From the NCBI GenBank assembly GCA_040388535.1, contig JAZKBR010000007.1, positions 68,862 to 132,861 of the forward strand: a stretch of 64,000 bases of DNA. Direction: 5' to 3'. The notes below the pieces were generated by a model, which saw only the letters and a program-made list of their open reading frames with translations, searched no databases and was not told where the DNA came from. The DNA comes from Gemmatimonadota bacterium. GTDB taxonomy: Bacteria; Gemmatimonadota; Gemmatimonadetes; Gemmatimonadales; GWC2-71-9. The position numbers and the translations under genes are program-made. Shown piece after piece: positions 42,245 through 53,369 of this stretch; within the stretch, counting starts at the first letter, position 1, and the number at the start of each line of letters is the position of its first letter.

Positions 42245-43269
42245 TATTGCTGCTTCCCGGTGCCACGCACCCGTTGATCCCAGTAGCGCATCCACCCCGC
42301 TCCTTCCTTCGCGAGCAGCGGCCAATCCATTGGCGCCGTCACCATCTTCTTCTCGACCTCGGCGACCCAGGCCGGCACCCTGTTTAGCGGCAGGTCGCGA
42401 CGCGCCGGGAGCCGCCAGACCTTCTCGGCCGTGAGCACCTGCGCATCGATCCCGCCAACATATTCGATGAATCGCTGAGCCGCGAGGCGATGCTTGCTGC
42501 CCCGCACAACGCCGATCGCGTCATCGATCACCACCGTGCCGCTGGTGGGAAAAGTGTAGCCGTAAGGGAGCCCCTTGGACTTCGAGATCAGGACGTCGGG
42601 GAGGTCCCACAAGGTGATGAGCCCTTCCCCCCGCGCCAGCATCTGATCGAGGATCGCCGGGTTCAGCGCGTAGGTGCGCGTCTGGCCATCGAGCAACCGG
42701 AGCCACGCCATCCCGGCCGCCGTGTCGCCATTGCTCCGGAGCCCGCGCTGGATCATCAACCCCCAGATCGCGCGCATCGTGCCGCTCGCCACTGGATCGC
42801 GGATGATGACCTTCTCGCGCCAGTGCGGCGAGAGGACGTCATCCCAGTCCTTCGGCGCCTCGGCCTCGGTGACCAGGGTCGAGTTGTAGGCGATGACAGC
42901 CGGCGTGCGGTAGACCGGATAGTAGAGATCGTTGGGGCCGATGCCGGTGGTGTCAACCGATTTCCACCACGACGGCCGATACGGCTCGAGCACGCCTTCC
43001 TTGATGCCGCGATCGAAGATCGTGGTCGGACCACCAAACCAGAGATCGGCCACCGGGTTGGGGTTCTCGAAGCGGAGCCGATCGAGAATCTCCTGGCTCC
43101 CCATATCGAGCCAGCGGACATCAATATCGGGATTCTTCTTCTCGAAATCGCGCTCGAGCAGTTCGAGCTGCTCGCGCACGTGTGGCGAATAGAGCGTCAG
43201 CGGCTCGCGACCATCGCCGCACCCCGGGAGGAGCAGCGCGAGAAGGAGAGCCGCCCGCTCAATGCGCAA
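42244..43269 (-). CDS. Extracellular solute-binding lipoprotein of the ABC importer
   Basis: A protein of about 341 residues with a lipoprotein signal (ALLLALLLPGC). The type-II periplasmic binding fold starts LTLYSPHVREQLELLERDFEK and includes DLWFGGPTTIF, YYPVYRTPAVIAYNS, VIIRDPVASGTMRAIWGLM and IDDAIGVVRGSKHRLAAQRFIEYV, as in FbpA/ferric and 2-aminoethylphosphonate binders. No ATG exists before the signal; the best start is TTG at 43269, 11 bases inside the preceding gene. Iron is the likely class of ligand, not proven. Confidence 0.87.
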   Translation of the reverse strand: MRIERAALLLALLLPGCGDGREPLTLYSPHVREQLELLERDFEKKNPDIDVRWLDMGSQEILDRLRFENPNPVADLWFGGPTTIFDRGIKEGVLEPYRPSWWKSVDTTGIGPNDLYYPVYRTPAVIAYNSTLVTEAEAPKDWDDVLSPHWREKVIIRDPVASGTMRAIWGLMIQRGLRSNGDTAAGMAWLRLLDGQTRTYALNPAILDQMLARGEGLITLWDLPDVLISKSKGLPYGYTFPTSGTVVIDDAIGVVRGSKHRLAAQRFIEYVGGIDAQVLTAEKVWRLPARRDLPLNRVPAWVAEVEKKMVTAPMDWPLLAKEGAGWMRYWDQRVRGTGKQQ

Positions 43270-45664
43270 CGCGGGGCTGGCCGAGGGCAAGGAGATTGGC
43301 GAAGAGGCGCCACGCGCCCGGGATCGCCGCCGGGAGCTGTCGATTGAAGGAGAGCCCGGTGTAGATCGCGGTCCCCTTCCCGACGCGCGCCACCAGCAAG
43401 CCACCCTCGCGCGCCACGTCGTCGGCGTCGTGGGTCTCAAGAATCGGCGTCCACGCGGGATCCCAGCTGCGCGCGAAGTCGAGGCCGCGCTCCTGGATCC
43501 AGTCGTCGAAATCGAAGTCCGTAATCTTGTTCGGACTCAGCAACGCAGGGTGAGTCTTCGCGAGGAAGGTCACCTTGGCCTTCTCGTCGGTGACGCGATC
43601 CATCGGGTTGTTGATGAGGAACGGCTTCGGCGCAAAGTTGCCGCGCATGTACGGCTGCTGCTCGTACTGAATGAGCAGGGTGCCGCCGTTCTGCAGCCAG
43701 CGCATCAGCCGCGGGTGGGCGCGTCGCAGCGATTCATCCGCCTCGTAAGCGCGCGCGCCGAGCACGATCACCTTGAAGCCGTCGAGCGACCCGCGCTCGA
43801 GCGCCTCGCCGGTGAGCAGCTTCACCGGAAGCCCACTGTTGAGCAGCGCCTCGGGAACCAGGTCGCCACCGCCGCGCACATAACCAATGGCTGCCAGCAC
43901 CGGGAACTTCACATCGGCCACTACCACCGTGGCCTTGGCCGTGGTGAGAATGTTCCGCGGCCCGACGTGCGGATAGCGAATCCGGTAGAGGCCCTTGTTG
44001 AGCGTGTCGGCGCCTTGCAGCACGAGGGCCGAGAGTTCGTATTCACCCGGTGGCTGATTGAGCGGACCCGTCACCACAAAATCCACCGTCGCGCGTTCGC
44101 CCTCGCGAGTGAACTTCACCCTCTGCGGCGCCGCGGCCTTCCAGGTCGGCGGCAGCACCAGCGACACCAGCACTTCGCTGCTGTCCTTCGCCAGATTCTC
44201 GAGCGAGACCCGGAACGGATGCTTCGTGGTGTTGCGAGGCCAGAGCAGCCTGTCAGGCGACAACTCGACCGCCACGCGCGGCACCACGGCCACACCGCGC
44301 CGCACCTCTCCGAGCACCGGATCGAGGAAGCGCGCCTGCACTTCCTTGCGAGTGCGGATCTCGTTGCCGTTCCGCGGCTGCACGATGAACTCGGCCTGCA
44401 GCGCCGGCGCCTCGAACGGTTCGCCCCACGCGAGGCGGGAACCAGTCCAGCGATACATCGCGCCAGCACGAGGTGCATTGAGGAAGTAGGGTGCGGTGTA
44501 GACACCCGGCTTCCACGCGGTTGCAGTGTACTTGCAGGTGTAGAGTGCGCCCGGTGCGAGCGGGGAGAGTTTGCCCAGGCACTGGTCACCGCGCTGTGCG
44601 AAGCCACTCCCCGTGGAGGGGCGCGAACCGACGTTCACGGTATCCTTGCCGCCATTCCAGATCGACAACGTCACGGTGAGTTCCTGCTCGGGCACGACCT
44701 CGTCGTCGTCGGTCGTGGCATCGAGCACGATCCCCGATTCGATCAGCTGCACGTTGTCGCGATGCCGATCGTTCACGGGCGCCGGTTCATTCGGCACGCC
44801 GGCGAAGACGGCAGTATCCGGCCCGGTGACGCCCGGCGCCTTTTCGATGAGGCCGAGACGCGGCGACGAGGGTCCGAGATTTTCGAGATTCCCCTGATTC
44901 TGCGATCGGTGCTGATCGCGACTGCGCACCGCGAGCTGGCGGTATGAGAAGCCGGTCACCGGATCGGTCGCGCCACCATCGAGGGTGATGAGCGGCCCCG
45001 GCGGTGCGGCGCCGTAGTAGGAGCGGTAGAACTTCGCGACGGTGTACGGCTCGAGCCCTTCCTCGCGCTTGAGTTCCGGGAAGCGGGTGCTGTCACCGGC
45101 CGCGTGGAATGCGTCGAGCGCGACGATGCCGCTCGCCTGATGATGGCCGTGGCCGTCGGCCGGGGTTCCCGACCAGACCGAGATGATCACCTGTGGCCGG
45201 AAGCGGCGGATGATCCGCACGGCATCCTTCAGCACCGAGTCACGCGGCCAGAACTCGAAGGCCTCGGCAGCGTGCTTCGAGAAACCGAAGTCGAAGGCCC
45301 GGGTGAAGAACTGGTGGCCGCCATCGACCCGCCGCGCCGCGAGCAATTCCTCGGTACGGAGCACGCCGAGTGCGACGCCGAGTTCGTTGCCGATCAGATT
45401 CTGGCCACCGTCGCCGCGCGTGAGCGAGAGATAGGCAGTCTCGACTCCCTGCCCCTTGGCGAGAATCGTCAGGATCTCGGTGTTTTCATCGTCGGGGTGG
45501 GCGCCGATCATCAGGGCGCGGCGCCAGTTGCCGACCAGCCGGCGTTCCTCGGCGAGGCGCGCGACACCACCGGTCCCCGCGCCACCCGTCTGCGCGACGA
45601 GGGGGAGTGCGGGCAGAGCCGCGATGAGGACCGCGGCAGCGAGATGACGAAGTGGCAAGTTCAT
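43259..45664 (-). CDS. Secreted PIG-L/LmbE-family deacetylase
   Basis: A protein of 801 residues with a signal peptide ending at LPLVAQ. The PIG-L zinc motif AHPDDE lies at 55-60, with a later GHGHHQASG supplying the other histidine ligand. About 500 further residues hold beta-sandwich domains (FRVSLENLAKDSSEVLVSLV; ATVDFVVTGPLNQPPGEYEL) and a class I glutamine amidotransferase-like region near the end. Cytosolic relatives deacetylate GlcNAc conjugates in thiol synthesis; the secreted long form is uncharacterised. Coupled at both ends: ATGA to the small membrane gene and overlap with the ABC binding protein. Confidence 0.93.
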   Translation of the reverse strand: MNLPLRHLAAAVLIAALPALPLVAQTGGAGTGGVARLAEERRLVGNWRRALMIGAHPDDENTEILTILAKGQGVETAYLSLTRGDGGQNLIGNELGVALGVLRTEELLAARRVDGGHQFFTRAFDFGFSKHAAEAFEFWPRDSVLKDAVRIIRRFRPQVIISVWSGTPADGHGHHQASGIVALDAFHAAGDSTRFPELKREEGLEPYTVAKFYRSYYGAAPPGPLITLDGGATDPVTGFSYRQLAVRSRDQHRSQNQGNLENLGPSSPRLGLIEKAPGVTGPDTAVFAGVPNEPAPVNDRHRDNVQLIESGIVLDATTDDDEVVPEQELTVTLSIWNGGKDTVNVGSRPSTGSGFAQRGDQCLGKLSPLAPGALYTCKYTATAWKPGVYTAPYFLNAPRAGAMYRWTGSRLAWGEPFEAPALQAEFIVQPRNGNEIRTRKEVQARFLDPVLGEVRRGVAVVPRVAVELSPDRLLWPRNTTKHPFRVSLENLAKDSSEVLVSLVLPPTWKAAAPQRVKFTREGERATVDFVVTGPLNQPPGEYELSALVLQGADTLNKGLYRIRYPHVGPRNILTTAKATVVVADVKFPVLAAIGYVRGGGDLVPEALLNSGLPVKLLTGEALERGSLDGFKVIVLGARAYEADESLRRAHPRLMRWLQNGGTLLIQYEQQPYMRGNFAPKPFLINNPMDRVTDEKAKVTFLAKTHPALLSPNKITDFDFDDWIQERGLDFARSWDPAWTPILETHDADDVAREGGLLVARVGKGTAIYTGLSFNRQLPAAIPGAWRLFANLLALGQPRVAH

Positions 45665-45960
45665 TCCGGAGTGTCTGGGGAACGCGGCTTGGCGGGGGGA
45701 GGTTCCCTGCCGATGGCAAAGGCCAGGATGAAGGCGATCAGGGCAGCGAGCAGGAGGGTCTGTCCGGCACCGCCGCCGCCTGCACCAGAGAGGAGCAGGA
45801 GCATCCCCACCGATACGCAGATGGTGCCGACGCCGCGGAGCACCTCATCGAGGTTGCGCCACGCCGTCTGGCGACCCCAATGGATGGCACCGGCGAGACC
45901 GATCACGCCGAGAACCAGGATGCCGTACCAGACCCAGATCCAGTAGCGCCTGCCGATCAT
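45661..45960 (-). CDS. Small three-helix membrane protein preceding the deacetylase
   Basis: A protein of 99 residues with three hydrophobic segments (WVWYGILVLGVIGLAGAIHW; TICVSVGMLLLLSG; TLLLAALIAFILAFAIG) and a proline-rich tail. Not recognised. Its stop overlaps the deacetylase ATG by four bases, so it is the first gene of the coupled chain that runs to the MFS transporter. Confidence 0.72.
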   Translation of the reverse strand: MIGRRYWIWVWYGILVLGVIGLAGAIHWGRQTAWRNLDEVLRGVGTICVSVGMLLLLSGAGGGGAGQTLLLAALIAFILAFAIGREPPPAKPRSPDTPE

Positions 45961-46044
45961 CGGCCACTCGAGTGCAGGGGGTGTCGCGGAGTTGCGCAGA
46001 TTGCCGGAGAAACGGTAGCGGTCGATGGCACCCGGGCCAAGGGG

Positions 46045-46371
46045 TCACCCCACCTCAGGGCGACAGACCGGGCAGGGGCAGGCCTCGAGCAACCCCCGGA
46101 AGGTGTAGATCCCGGTGCTGTGGCCGTCGTTCCAGCGGATTCGGATGCCGTAGGCCCCCACCAGTTCCAGCCCGTCGGCGTGGACATCGAAGGGGACGGA
46201 ATCGGGGTCGAGAATCGGCCGTCCGGTCATCTCCTCGACACAGGCGGCGCAGGGGCAGGCGAGGCGGAGCGCCCGCATCCCGAAGCTCCCCACGTGCCCC
46301 ACCCCATCCCAGTCGAACTCGATCCGGTCGCCGCGCCGACGAATCGCCTTCGGGACCACATCTCCAGCCAT
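46045..46371 (-). CDS. DUF971 (GBBH-like N-terminal) domain protein
   Basis: A protein of 108 residues, the usual size for stand-alone DUF971 proteins. It shows IEFDWDGVGHVGSFGMRALR, then CPCAACVEEMTGRP and a C-terminal CPCPVCRPEVG. The cysteine knuckles probably bind a metal; in eukaryotes the fold is the N-terminal part of gamma-butyrobetaine hydroxylase, and in bacteria it is linked to iron-sulfur assembly. Divergent from acnA, an iron-sulfur enzyme, which fits. Start at 46371. Confidence 0.87.
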   Translation of the reverse strand: MAGDVVPKAIRRRGDRIEFDWDGVGHVGSFGMRALRLACPCAACVEEMTGRPILDPDSVPFDVHADGLELVGAYGIRIRWNDGHSTGIYTFRGLLEACPCPVCRPEVG

Positions 46372-46397
46372 CAGCAACGCTCCCGACGCGGTTAGTT

Positions 46398-46427
46398 TAT
46401 GGGCTCGCTTTGGAATCTTAGCCCATA
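46398..46427 (+). promoter_or_regulatory. Inverted repeat at the aconitase translation start
   Basis: TATGGGCT and AGCCCATA are perfect 8-bp inverted repeats with a 14-base spacer, ending at the first possible acnA start base. In RNA this would be a hairpin; in DNA it could be an operator. Nothing else in the 55-bp divergent gap stands out. Confidence 0.45.
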
Positions 46428-46438
46428 TGGGGCCTGCC

Positions 46439-49210
<2,772 letters not shown>

Positions 49211-49230
49211 TTCGCGGCGCTCCGAAACGA

Positions 49231-49260
49231 GAAAGCCCCCGCCGATTGGCGGGGGCTTTC
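49231..49260. terminator. Bidirectional terminator between acnA and the sigma-factor gene
   Basis: GAAAGCCCCCGCC and GGCGGGGGCTTTC form a perfect 13-bp stem with loop GATT. T-rich sequence follows on the plus strand (TGTTTGT) and the A-rich arm supplies T residues on the minus strand, so it can stop both convergent genes. Confidence 0.9.
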
Positions 49261-49282
49261 TGTTTGTGAGGCAGCGCCGGAG

Positions 49283-50176
49283 TTACGCGACGAGATCCTT
49301 GAGCTTTTCGCCGGTCTCGCCTTCACGCAGGCGGACGAGGGCGCGGTCGCGGAGCTGACGGATCCGCTCGCGGGTGACGCCCATCATCCGGCCGATCTCC
49401 TCGAGGGTGCGCGGCTGGCCATCGTCGAGGCCGAAGTAGAGCCGGAGCACCTTGGCGTCACGCGGCGGGAGCGAGTCGAGCGCGGTCTCGATGTCGGCGC
49501 TCTGCGAGCTCGCCATCGTGTGGGCGTCGGTCCCTTCCTGCTCGGCCAGCGCGAACCGCTCCATCCGCTCGTTACCATCGCCCTCACGGGTCGGATGGTC
49601 GAGGCGCACGGCCTCGGTGTTGAGCGACGAGAGCGAGCGCACCGCTTCTTCGGTGAGGCCGGTGGCGCGGGCGAGCTCTTCGGTGGTCGGCATCCGACCC
49701 AGCTTCTCCTTGAGAAGCGTGGTGGTCTTGCCGAGGCGCGAGAGGTCGGCAGTACGGTTGAGCGGTACCCGGACCGGGCGGCCGTGACGCGCGATTGCTG
49801 CCTGCACCGCCTGACGGATCCACCAGACGGCGTAGGAAATGAACTTCACGCCGCGATCCGGATCGAACTTGCGGGCAGCCGTCATCAGGCCGAGGTTGCC
49901 CTCGCCGATGAGATCGACCAGCGGAACACCACGATTCTGGAACTTCTTGGCGACTGAAACGACGAAGCGAACATTGTGACGCGCCAGCCGCTCCTGGGCC
50001 AGCACATCGCCATTGAACGCCTTTCGCGCCAGGTCCATCTCTTCTTCACGGTTCAGCAGGGGGACCCGCGAGATCTCGTCGAGGTACAGATCGAGACTCT
50101 CACGTCCCTCGTCCACCGCCCGGGCAATCTGCGCCGGACGGAGGGACCGCCGCTTCCCGCGGGCACGAATGGTCAC
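49283..50176 (-). CDS. Sigma-70 family RNA polymerase factor, RpoD/group 2 type
   Basis: A protein of 297 residues with regions 1.2 to 4 but no region 1.1. Region 1.2 is SLDLYLDEISRVPLLNREEE, region 2 is VDLIGEGNLGLMTAARKFDP with KFISYAVWWIRQAV, region 3 follows, and region 4 has LEEIGRMMGVTRERIRQLRD. These are the sequences of vegetative sigma factors that read TTGACA/TATAAT promoters; the short N-terminus suggests a group 2 factor or a compact primary factor. A promoter candidate lies ~85 bp upstream. Confidence 0.93.
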   Translation of the reverse strand: MTIRARGKRRSLRPAQIARAVDEGRESLDLYLDEISRVPLLNREEEMDLARKAFNGDVLAQERLARHNVRFVVSVAKKFQNRGVPLVDLIGEGNLGLMTAARKFDPDRGVKFISYAVWWIRQAVQAAIARHGRPVRVPLNRTADLSRLGKTTTLLKEKLGRMPTTEELARATGLTEEAVRSLSSLNTEAVRLDHPTREGDGNERMERFALAEQEGTDAHTMASSQSADIETALDSLPPRDAKVLRLYFGLDDGQPRTLEEIGRMMGVTRERIRQLRDRALVRLREGETGEKLKDLVA

Positions 50177-50268
50177 TGCGTACTCCTATTCCTTCAGACC
50201 CGCCCTGGCGAGTTCGGCGCCCCAAGCACCGACCCCCCGTCGCGGGATTATGTCAACAAAATCGAGCT

Positions 50269-50297
50269 AAAATAACAAAAATCGACGCGTTGCGCAA
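50269..50297 (-). promoter_or_regulatory. Sigma-70-type promoter of the sigma-factor gene
   Basis: On the minus strand TTGCGC (50297-50292) and TATTTT (50274-50269) are separated by exactly 17 bases in an AT-rich island unusual for this window. Transcription would start near 50261. A TTGACA closer to the gene (minus strand, about 50254) lacks a matching -10. Confidence 0.45.
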
Positions 50298-50443
50298 CTA
50301 CAATTGCAAGATGTTGTGAAACATACGGTTAGGCAGTGCTCTCATCCGTGAAACACCGGACCCTGCCTGCTAACAGTACGCCTTCACTGCCCCGCTGGTT
50401 CCTCAACGTCGCCGGGCACTCATCCCTTTCATGCGTAAAAGGG

Positions 50444-50480
50444 TGCGCCCCGCCGTCAGAAGTATGACGCGCGGGGCGCA
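50444..50480 (-). terminator. Terminator of the pnt operon
   Basis: TGCGCCCCGC-CGTC pairs with GACG-C-GCGGGGCGCA (14 bp, one bulge, 8-base loop). On the minus strand it is followed by CCCTTTTA and lies 44 bp past the pntB stop. A second, smaller hairpin ACCCCACCACGGGGT lies between them. Confidence 0.65.
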
Positions 50481-50523
50481 GATTAAGTCACACCCCACCA
50501 CGGGGTTGGCCGTCAGCGGCGGG

Positions 50524-51906
50524 TCAGAGCGCCTTGATTTCGGCCACCAGCTTGGTGAGCGAAGCCTTGGCGTCTCCGAAGAGCATCGCGGTCTTGGGAT
50601 CGTAGAAGAGCTCGTTCTCGATCCCGGCGAAACCCGCACTCATCCCCCGCTTGAGGACCAGGATACTGCGTGCCCGGTCTGCATTAAGGATCGGCATCCC
50701 GTAGATCGGTGAGGAGGGGTCGGTCCGGGCGGCCGGGTTCACCACGTCATTGGCCCCGACCACCAGTGCCACGTCGCACTGGTCGAACTGGTCGTTGATC
50801 TCATCCATGTCGTACAGCCGATCATACGGCACATTCGCCTCGGCCAGGATCACGTTCATGTGGCCGGGCATTCGTCCGGCGACCGGGTGGATCGCGTACT
50901 TCACTTCTCCACCATGCTTCTCGATCAGCTCGGCCAGCTCGCGCACCACGTGCTGCGCCTGGGCCACCGCGAGTCCATATCCCGGAATCACGATCACGCT
51001 GCGGGCATAGGCGAGCTGGACCGCGACATCTTCAGCAGTCGTCGCGCGGACGGAGAGCCCCTCGGTGCCGGCGCCGACAGCCGCCGGGGCACCACCGAAT
51101 GCTCCGAACAGCACATTGGTGAGCGAACGGTTCATCGCCTTCGACATCAGCATCGAGAGCAGGAAGCCGCTCGCACCGTTGAGGGCACCGGTGATGATCA
51201 GCACGTTGTTGCCGATCGCGAAGCCGGTGGCCGCCGCCGCGAGGCCCGCGTAGGAGTTGAGCAGCGAGACCACCACCGGCATATCGGCGCCGCCGATCGG
51301 CAGCACCATGAGGATGCCGATGCAGAACGAGAGCCCGAGCATCAACCAGAAGGCCAGCGGGTTCGCCGGATTCCAGACCAGCCAGCCGAAGAGACCAACC
51401 GTGCCGGCCAGCAGGCTCAGGTTCATCACATTCTGGCCCGGCCAGGTGATCGGCTTGCCGGGCAGGACTTCCTGCAGCTTGCCCCACGCCATCACCGAGC
51501 CGGTAACGGTGAGCGCGCCGAAGAGAGTCTCGAAGCCGAGGGCGGCCATGGTGCCCGAGGAGATCTGCGCGCCGAAGTCGTGGATGATCCATTCATTGAC
51601 GCCGACGAGCGTCGCGGCGAGTGCCCCGAATGCGTGGGAGATCGCGACCACCTGCGGCATGCCGGTCATCTTGACGCGGGTGCCGAGCGGGATGCCGATG
51701 ACGGTGCCGATGATGACGCCGGCCACAATCCACTGGTAGGTGACGATCTCCTGCACGAAGAGAGTGCCGATGACGGCGAGCAGCATGCCGATGGCGGCCT
51801 GGTTCATTCCCGACCGGGCACGATCCGGATGGGCCAGCGACCGGAGACCGAGGATGAAGAAGATCGAGGCGGCGAAGTAGGTGCCTTGCGTAAACAGGTC
51901 GCGCAT
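50524..51906 (-). CDS. pntB: NAD(P) transhydrogenase subunit beta
   Basis: A protein of 460 residues. About nine membrane helices come first (VVAISHAFGALAATLVGVNE, LPIGGADMPVVVSLLNSYAG are family hallmarks), then the cytosolic NADP-binding domain III with VIVIPGYGLAVAQAQHVV, IHPVAGRMPGHMNVILAEA and VGANDVVNPAA. It exchanges hydride from NADH to NADP+ driven by proton flow. The ATG at 51906 shares a base with the stop of the second alpha part (TAATG). Confidence 0.96.
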   Translation of the reverse strand: MRDLFTQGTYFAASIFFILGLRSLAHPDRARSGMNQAAIGMLLAVIGTLFVQEIVTYQWIVAGVIIGTVIGIPLGTRVKMTGMPQVVAISHAFGALAATLVGVNEWIIHDFGAQISSGTMAALGFETLFGALTVTGSVMAWGKLQEVLPGKPITWPGQNVMNLSLLAGTVGLFGWLVWNPANPLAFWLMLGLSFCIGILMVLPIGGADMPVVVSLLNSYAGLAAAATGFAIGNNVLIITGALNGASGFLLSMLMSKAMNRSLTNVLFGAFGGAPAAVGAGTEGLSVRATTAEDVAVQLAYARSVIVIPGYGLAVAQAQHVVRELAELIEKHGGEVKYAIHPVAGRMPGHMNVILAEANVPYDRLYDMDEINDQFDQCDVALVVGANDVVNPAARTDPSSPIYGMPILNADRARSILVLKRGMSAGFAGIENELFYDPKTAMLFGDAKASLTKLVAEIKAL

Positions 51907-52208
51907 TACTTCGCCTCCGCCGACTTGTCTGCTCGCTTGAAGAGCTTGAGCATCCGGTCCGTGATGATGAAGCCGCCCACCACGTTGATCATCGCGCAGG
52001 CCACGGCGAGGCAACCCAGGATGTTGCTGATGCGGTGGTCACCAGAGCCGGCCGCCACCAGTGAGCCAACGAGCGAAATGCCGGAGATGGCGTTGGTGGC
52101 AGACATCAGTGGCGTGTGCAGCAGCGGCGGCACGCGCGAGATCACCATATATCCCACGAAGCCGGCGAGCACGAACACGTAGAGCTGAATCACGACTGTC
52201 GCATTCAT
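51906..52208 (-). CDS. pntAB: NAD(P) transhydrogenase alpha subunit, membrane part
   Basis: A protein of 100 residues with three to four helices and the conserved MVISRVPPLLHTPLMSATNA segment. It corresponds to the membrane part of E. coli PntA, separate here as in Rhodospirillum and Gemmatimonadota-type three-subunit enzymes. Lies between the soluble alpha part (14 bp gap) and pntB (1-base overlap). Confidence 0.94.
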   Translation of the reverse strand: MNATVVIQLYVFVLAGFVGYMVISRVPPLLHTPLMSATNAISGISLVGSLVAAGSGDHRISNILGCLAVACAMINVVGGFIITDRMLKLFKRADKSAEAK

Positions 52209-52222
52209 TTCGAGCCTCGGGA

Positions 52223-53308
52223 TCAGCGGGTGGCGCCGGCGTGCGCGATGCACATCGCGCCGGTGATTTCGTCGGAGAGATCGACCTGCAGCTTGCCATC
52301 CTTGCGAAGGTGCTCGATCAGGGTCTGCACGTTCCGCGCAAACATCTGCGAGGCGTGCTGCGGCATCGCACTCGGCAGATTGAGAGTACCGATGATCGTC
52401 ACACCATGGTGAACCACCGTTTCGCCCGGCACGGTGAGTTCGCAGTTGCCGCCGGTCTCGGCCGCGACATCCACGATCACCGAGCCCGGCTTCATCTTCT
52501 CGACCGTGGCGCGGAGGATGAGGCGTGGCGCGGCGCGGCCGGGGATCGCGGCCGTCGAGATCACCAGGTCGGACTGGGCAGCCGCACCGTCGACCGCTTC
52601 GATCACCTTCTTCTGCTGCTCTTCGGCCAGTTCCTTGGCATAGCCGCCGGCCGTTTCGGCATCGCCGGCGATCGCCTCGGGGGCGAGGAACTTCGCGCCA
52701 AGGGAGAGCACCTGTTCGGCCGCCGCTGCGCGGACGTCGAAACCGGTGACCACAGCACCGAGCCGGCGGGCGGTCGCAATCGCCTGCAGCCCGGCGACAC
52801 CGGCGCCGAGTACCAGCGCCTTGGCGGGTGTCAGCGATCCGGCGGCGGTGGTGAGCATCGGGAGGAATCGCGGCAGCGCCGCAGCGCCGATGAGGGCGGC
52901 ACGATAGCCCGCGACCGTGGCCTGCGACGAGAGGACGTCCATCGATTGTGCGCGGGTGATCCGCGGCACCTTCTCGAGAGCCAGAATGGTGACCTGCCGG
53001 GCGTTGAGCGCCGCCACGGCCGCCGCACTGTCGCCCGTCGTGAGGGCGAGCACCACCGCTCCGTCGCGAATTACGGAGCCGACCGGGCACTGCACCGCGC
53101 AGATCAATTCGCTCTGCCCCACCGTGGCTGCATCGGCGAGTTCGGCACCGGCGGCCGTGTAGGCCTCATCGGGAAAGAAGGCGCCGGCACCGGCACCTCG
53201 CTCGACGACGACACTGTCTCCGGCCTTGATGAGACGGGCGACGGCATCCGGGACAAGGGCCACGCGACTCTCGCGGGCGGCGGTCTCCTTCAGCACTCCA
53301 ATACGCAT
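52223..53308 (-). CDS. pntAA: NAD(P) transhydrogenase alpha subunit, NAD-binding part
   Basis: A protein of 361 residues homologous to alanine dehydrogenase. It begins RIGVLKETAARESRVALVPD and has the Rossmann segment ALVLGAGVAGLQAIATARRL, GFDVRAAAAEQVLSLGA and the late VIVDVAAETGGNCELTVPGE. It binds NAD(H) as domain I. First gene of the pnt operon and divergent from thrA, 61 bp apart. Confidence 0.96.
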   Translation of the reverse strand: MRIGVLKETAARESRVALVPDAVARLIKAGDSVVVERGAGAGAFFPDEAYTAAGAELADAATVGQSELICAVQCPVGSVIRDGAVVLALTTGDSAAAVAALNARQVTILALEKVPRITRAQSMDVLSSQATVAGYRAALIGAAALPRFLPMLTTAAGSLTPAKALVLGAGVAGLQAIATARRLGAVVTGFDVRAAAAEQVLSLGAKFLAPEAIAGDAETAGGYAKELAEEQQKKVIEAVDGAAAQSDLVISTAAIPGRAAPRLILRATVEKMKPGSVIVDVAAETGGNCELTVPGETVVHHGVTIIGTLNLPSAMPQHASQMFARNVQTLIEHLRKDGKLQVDLSDEITGAMCIAHAGATR

Positions 53309-53369
53309 CGGCTGGCGGCTCCATTGGTGGTCCGTGGACTTTCACCACGGGTAATGGTACCGTGCCCGC

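Noticed and set aside
43262-44947. 561-codon plus-strand open frame opposite the LmbE deacetylase
   Set aside because: Antisense shadow with no recognisable motif and no ribosome site.
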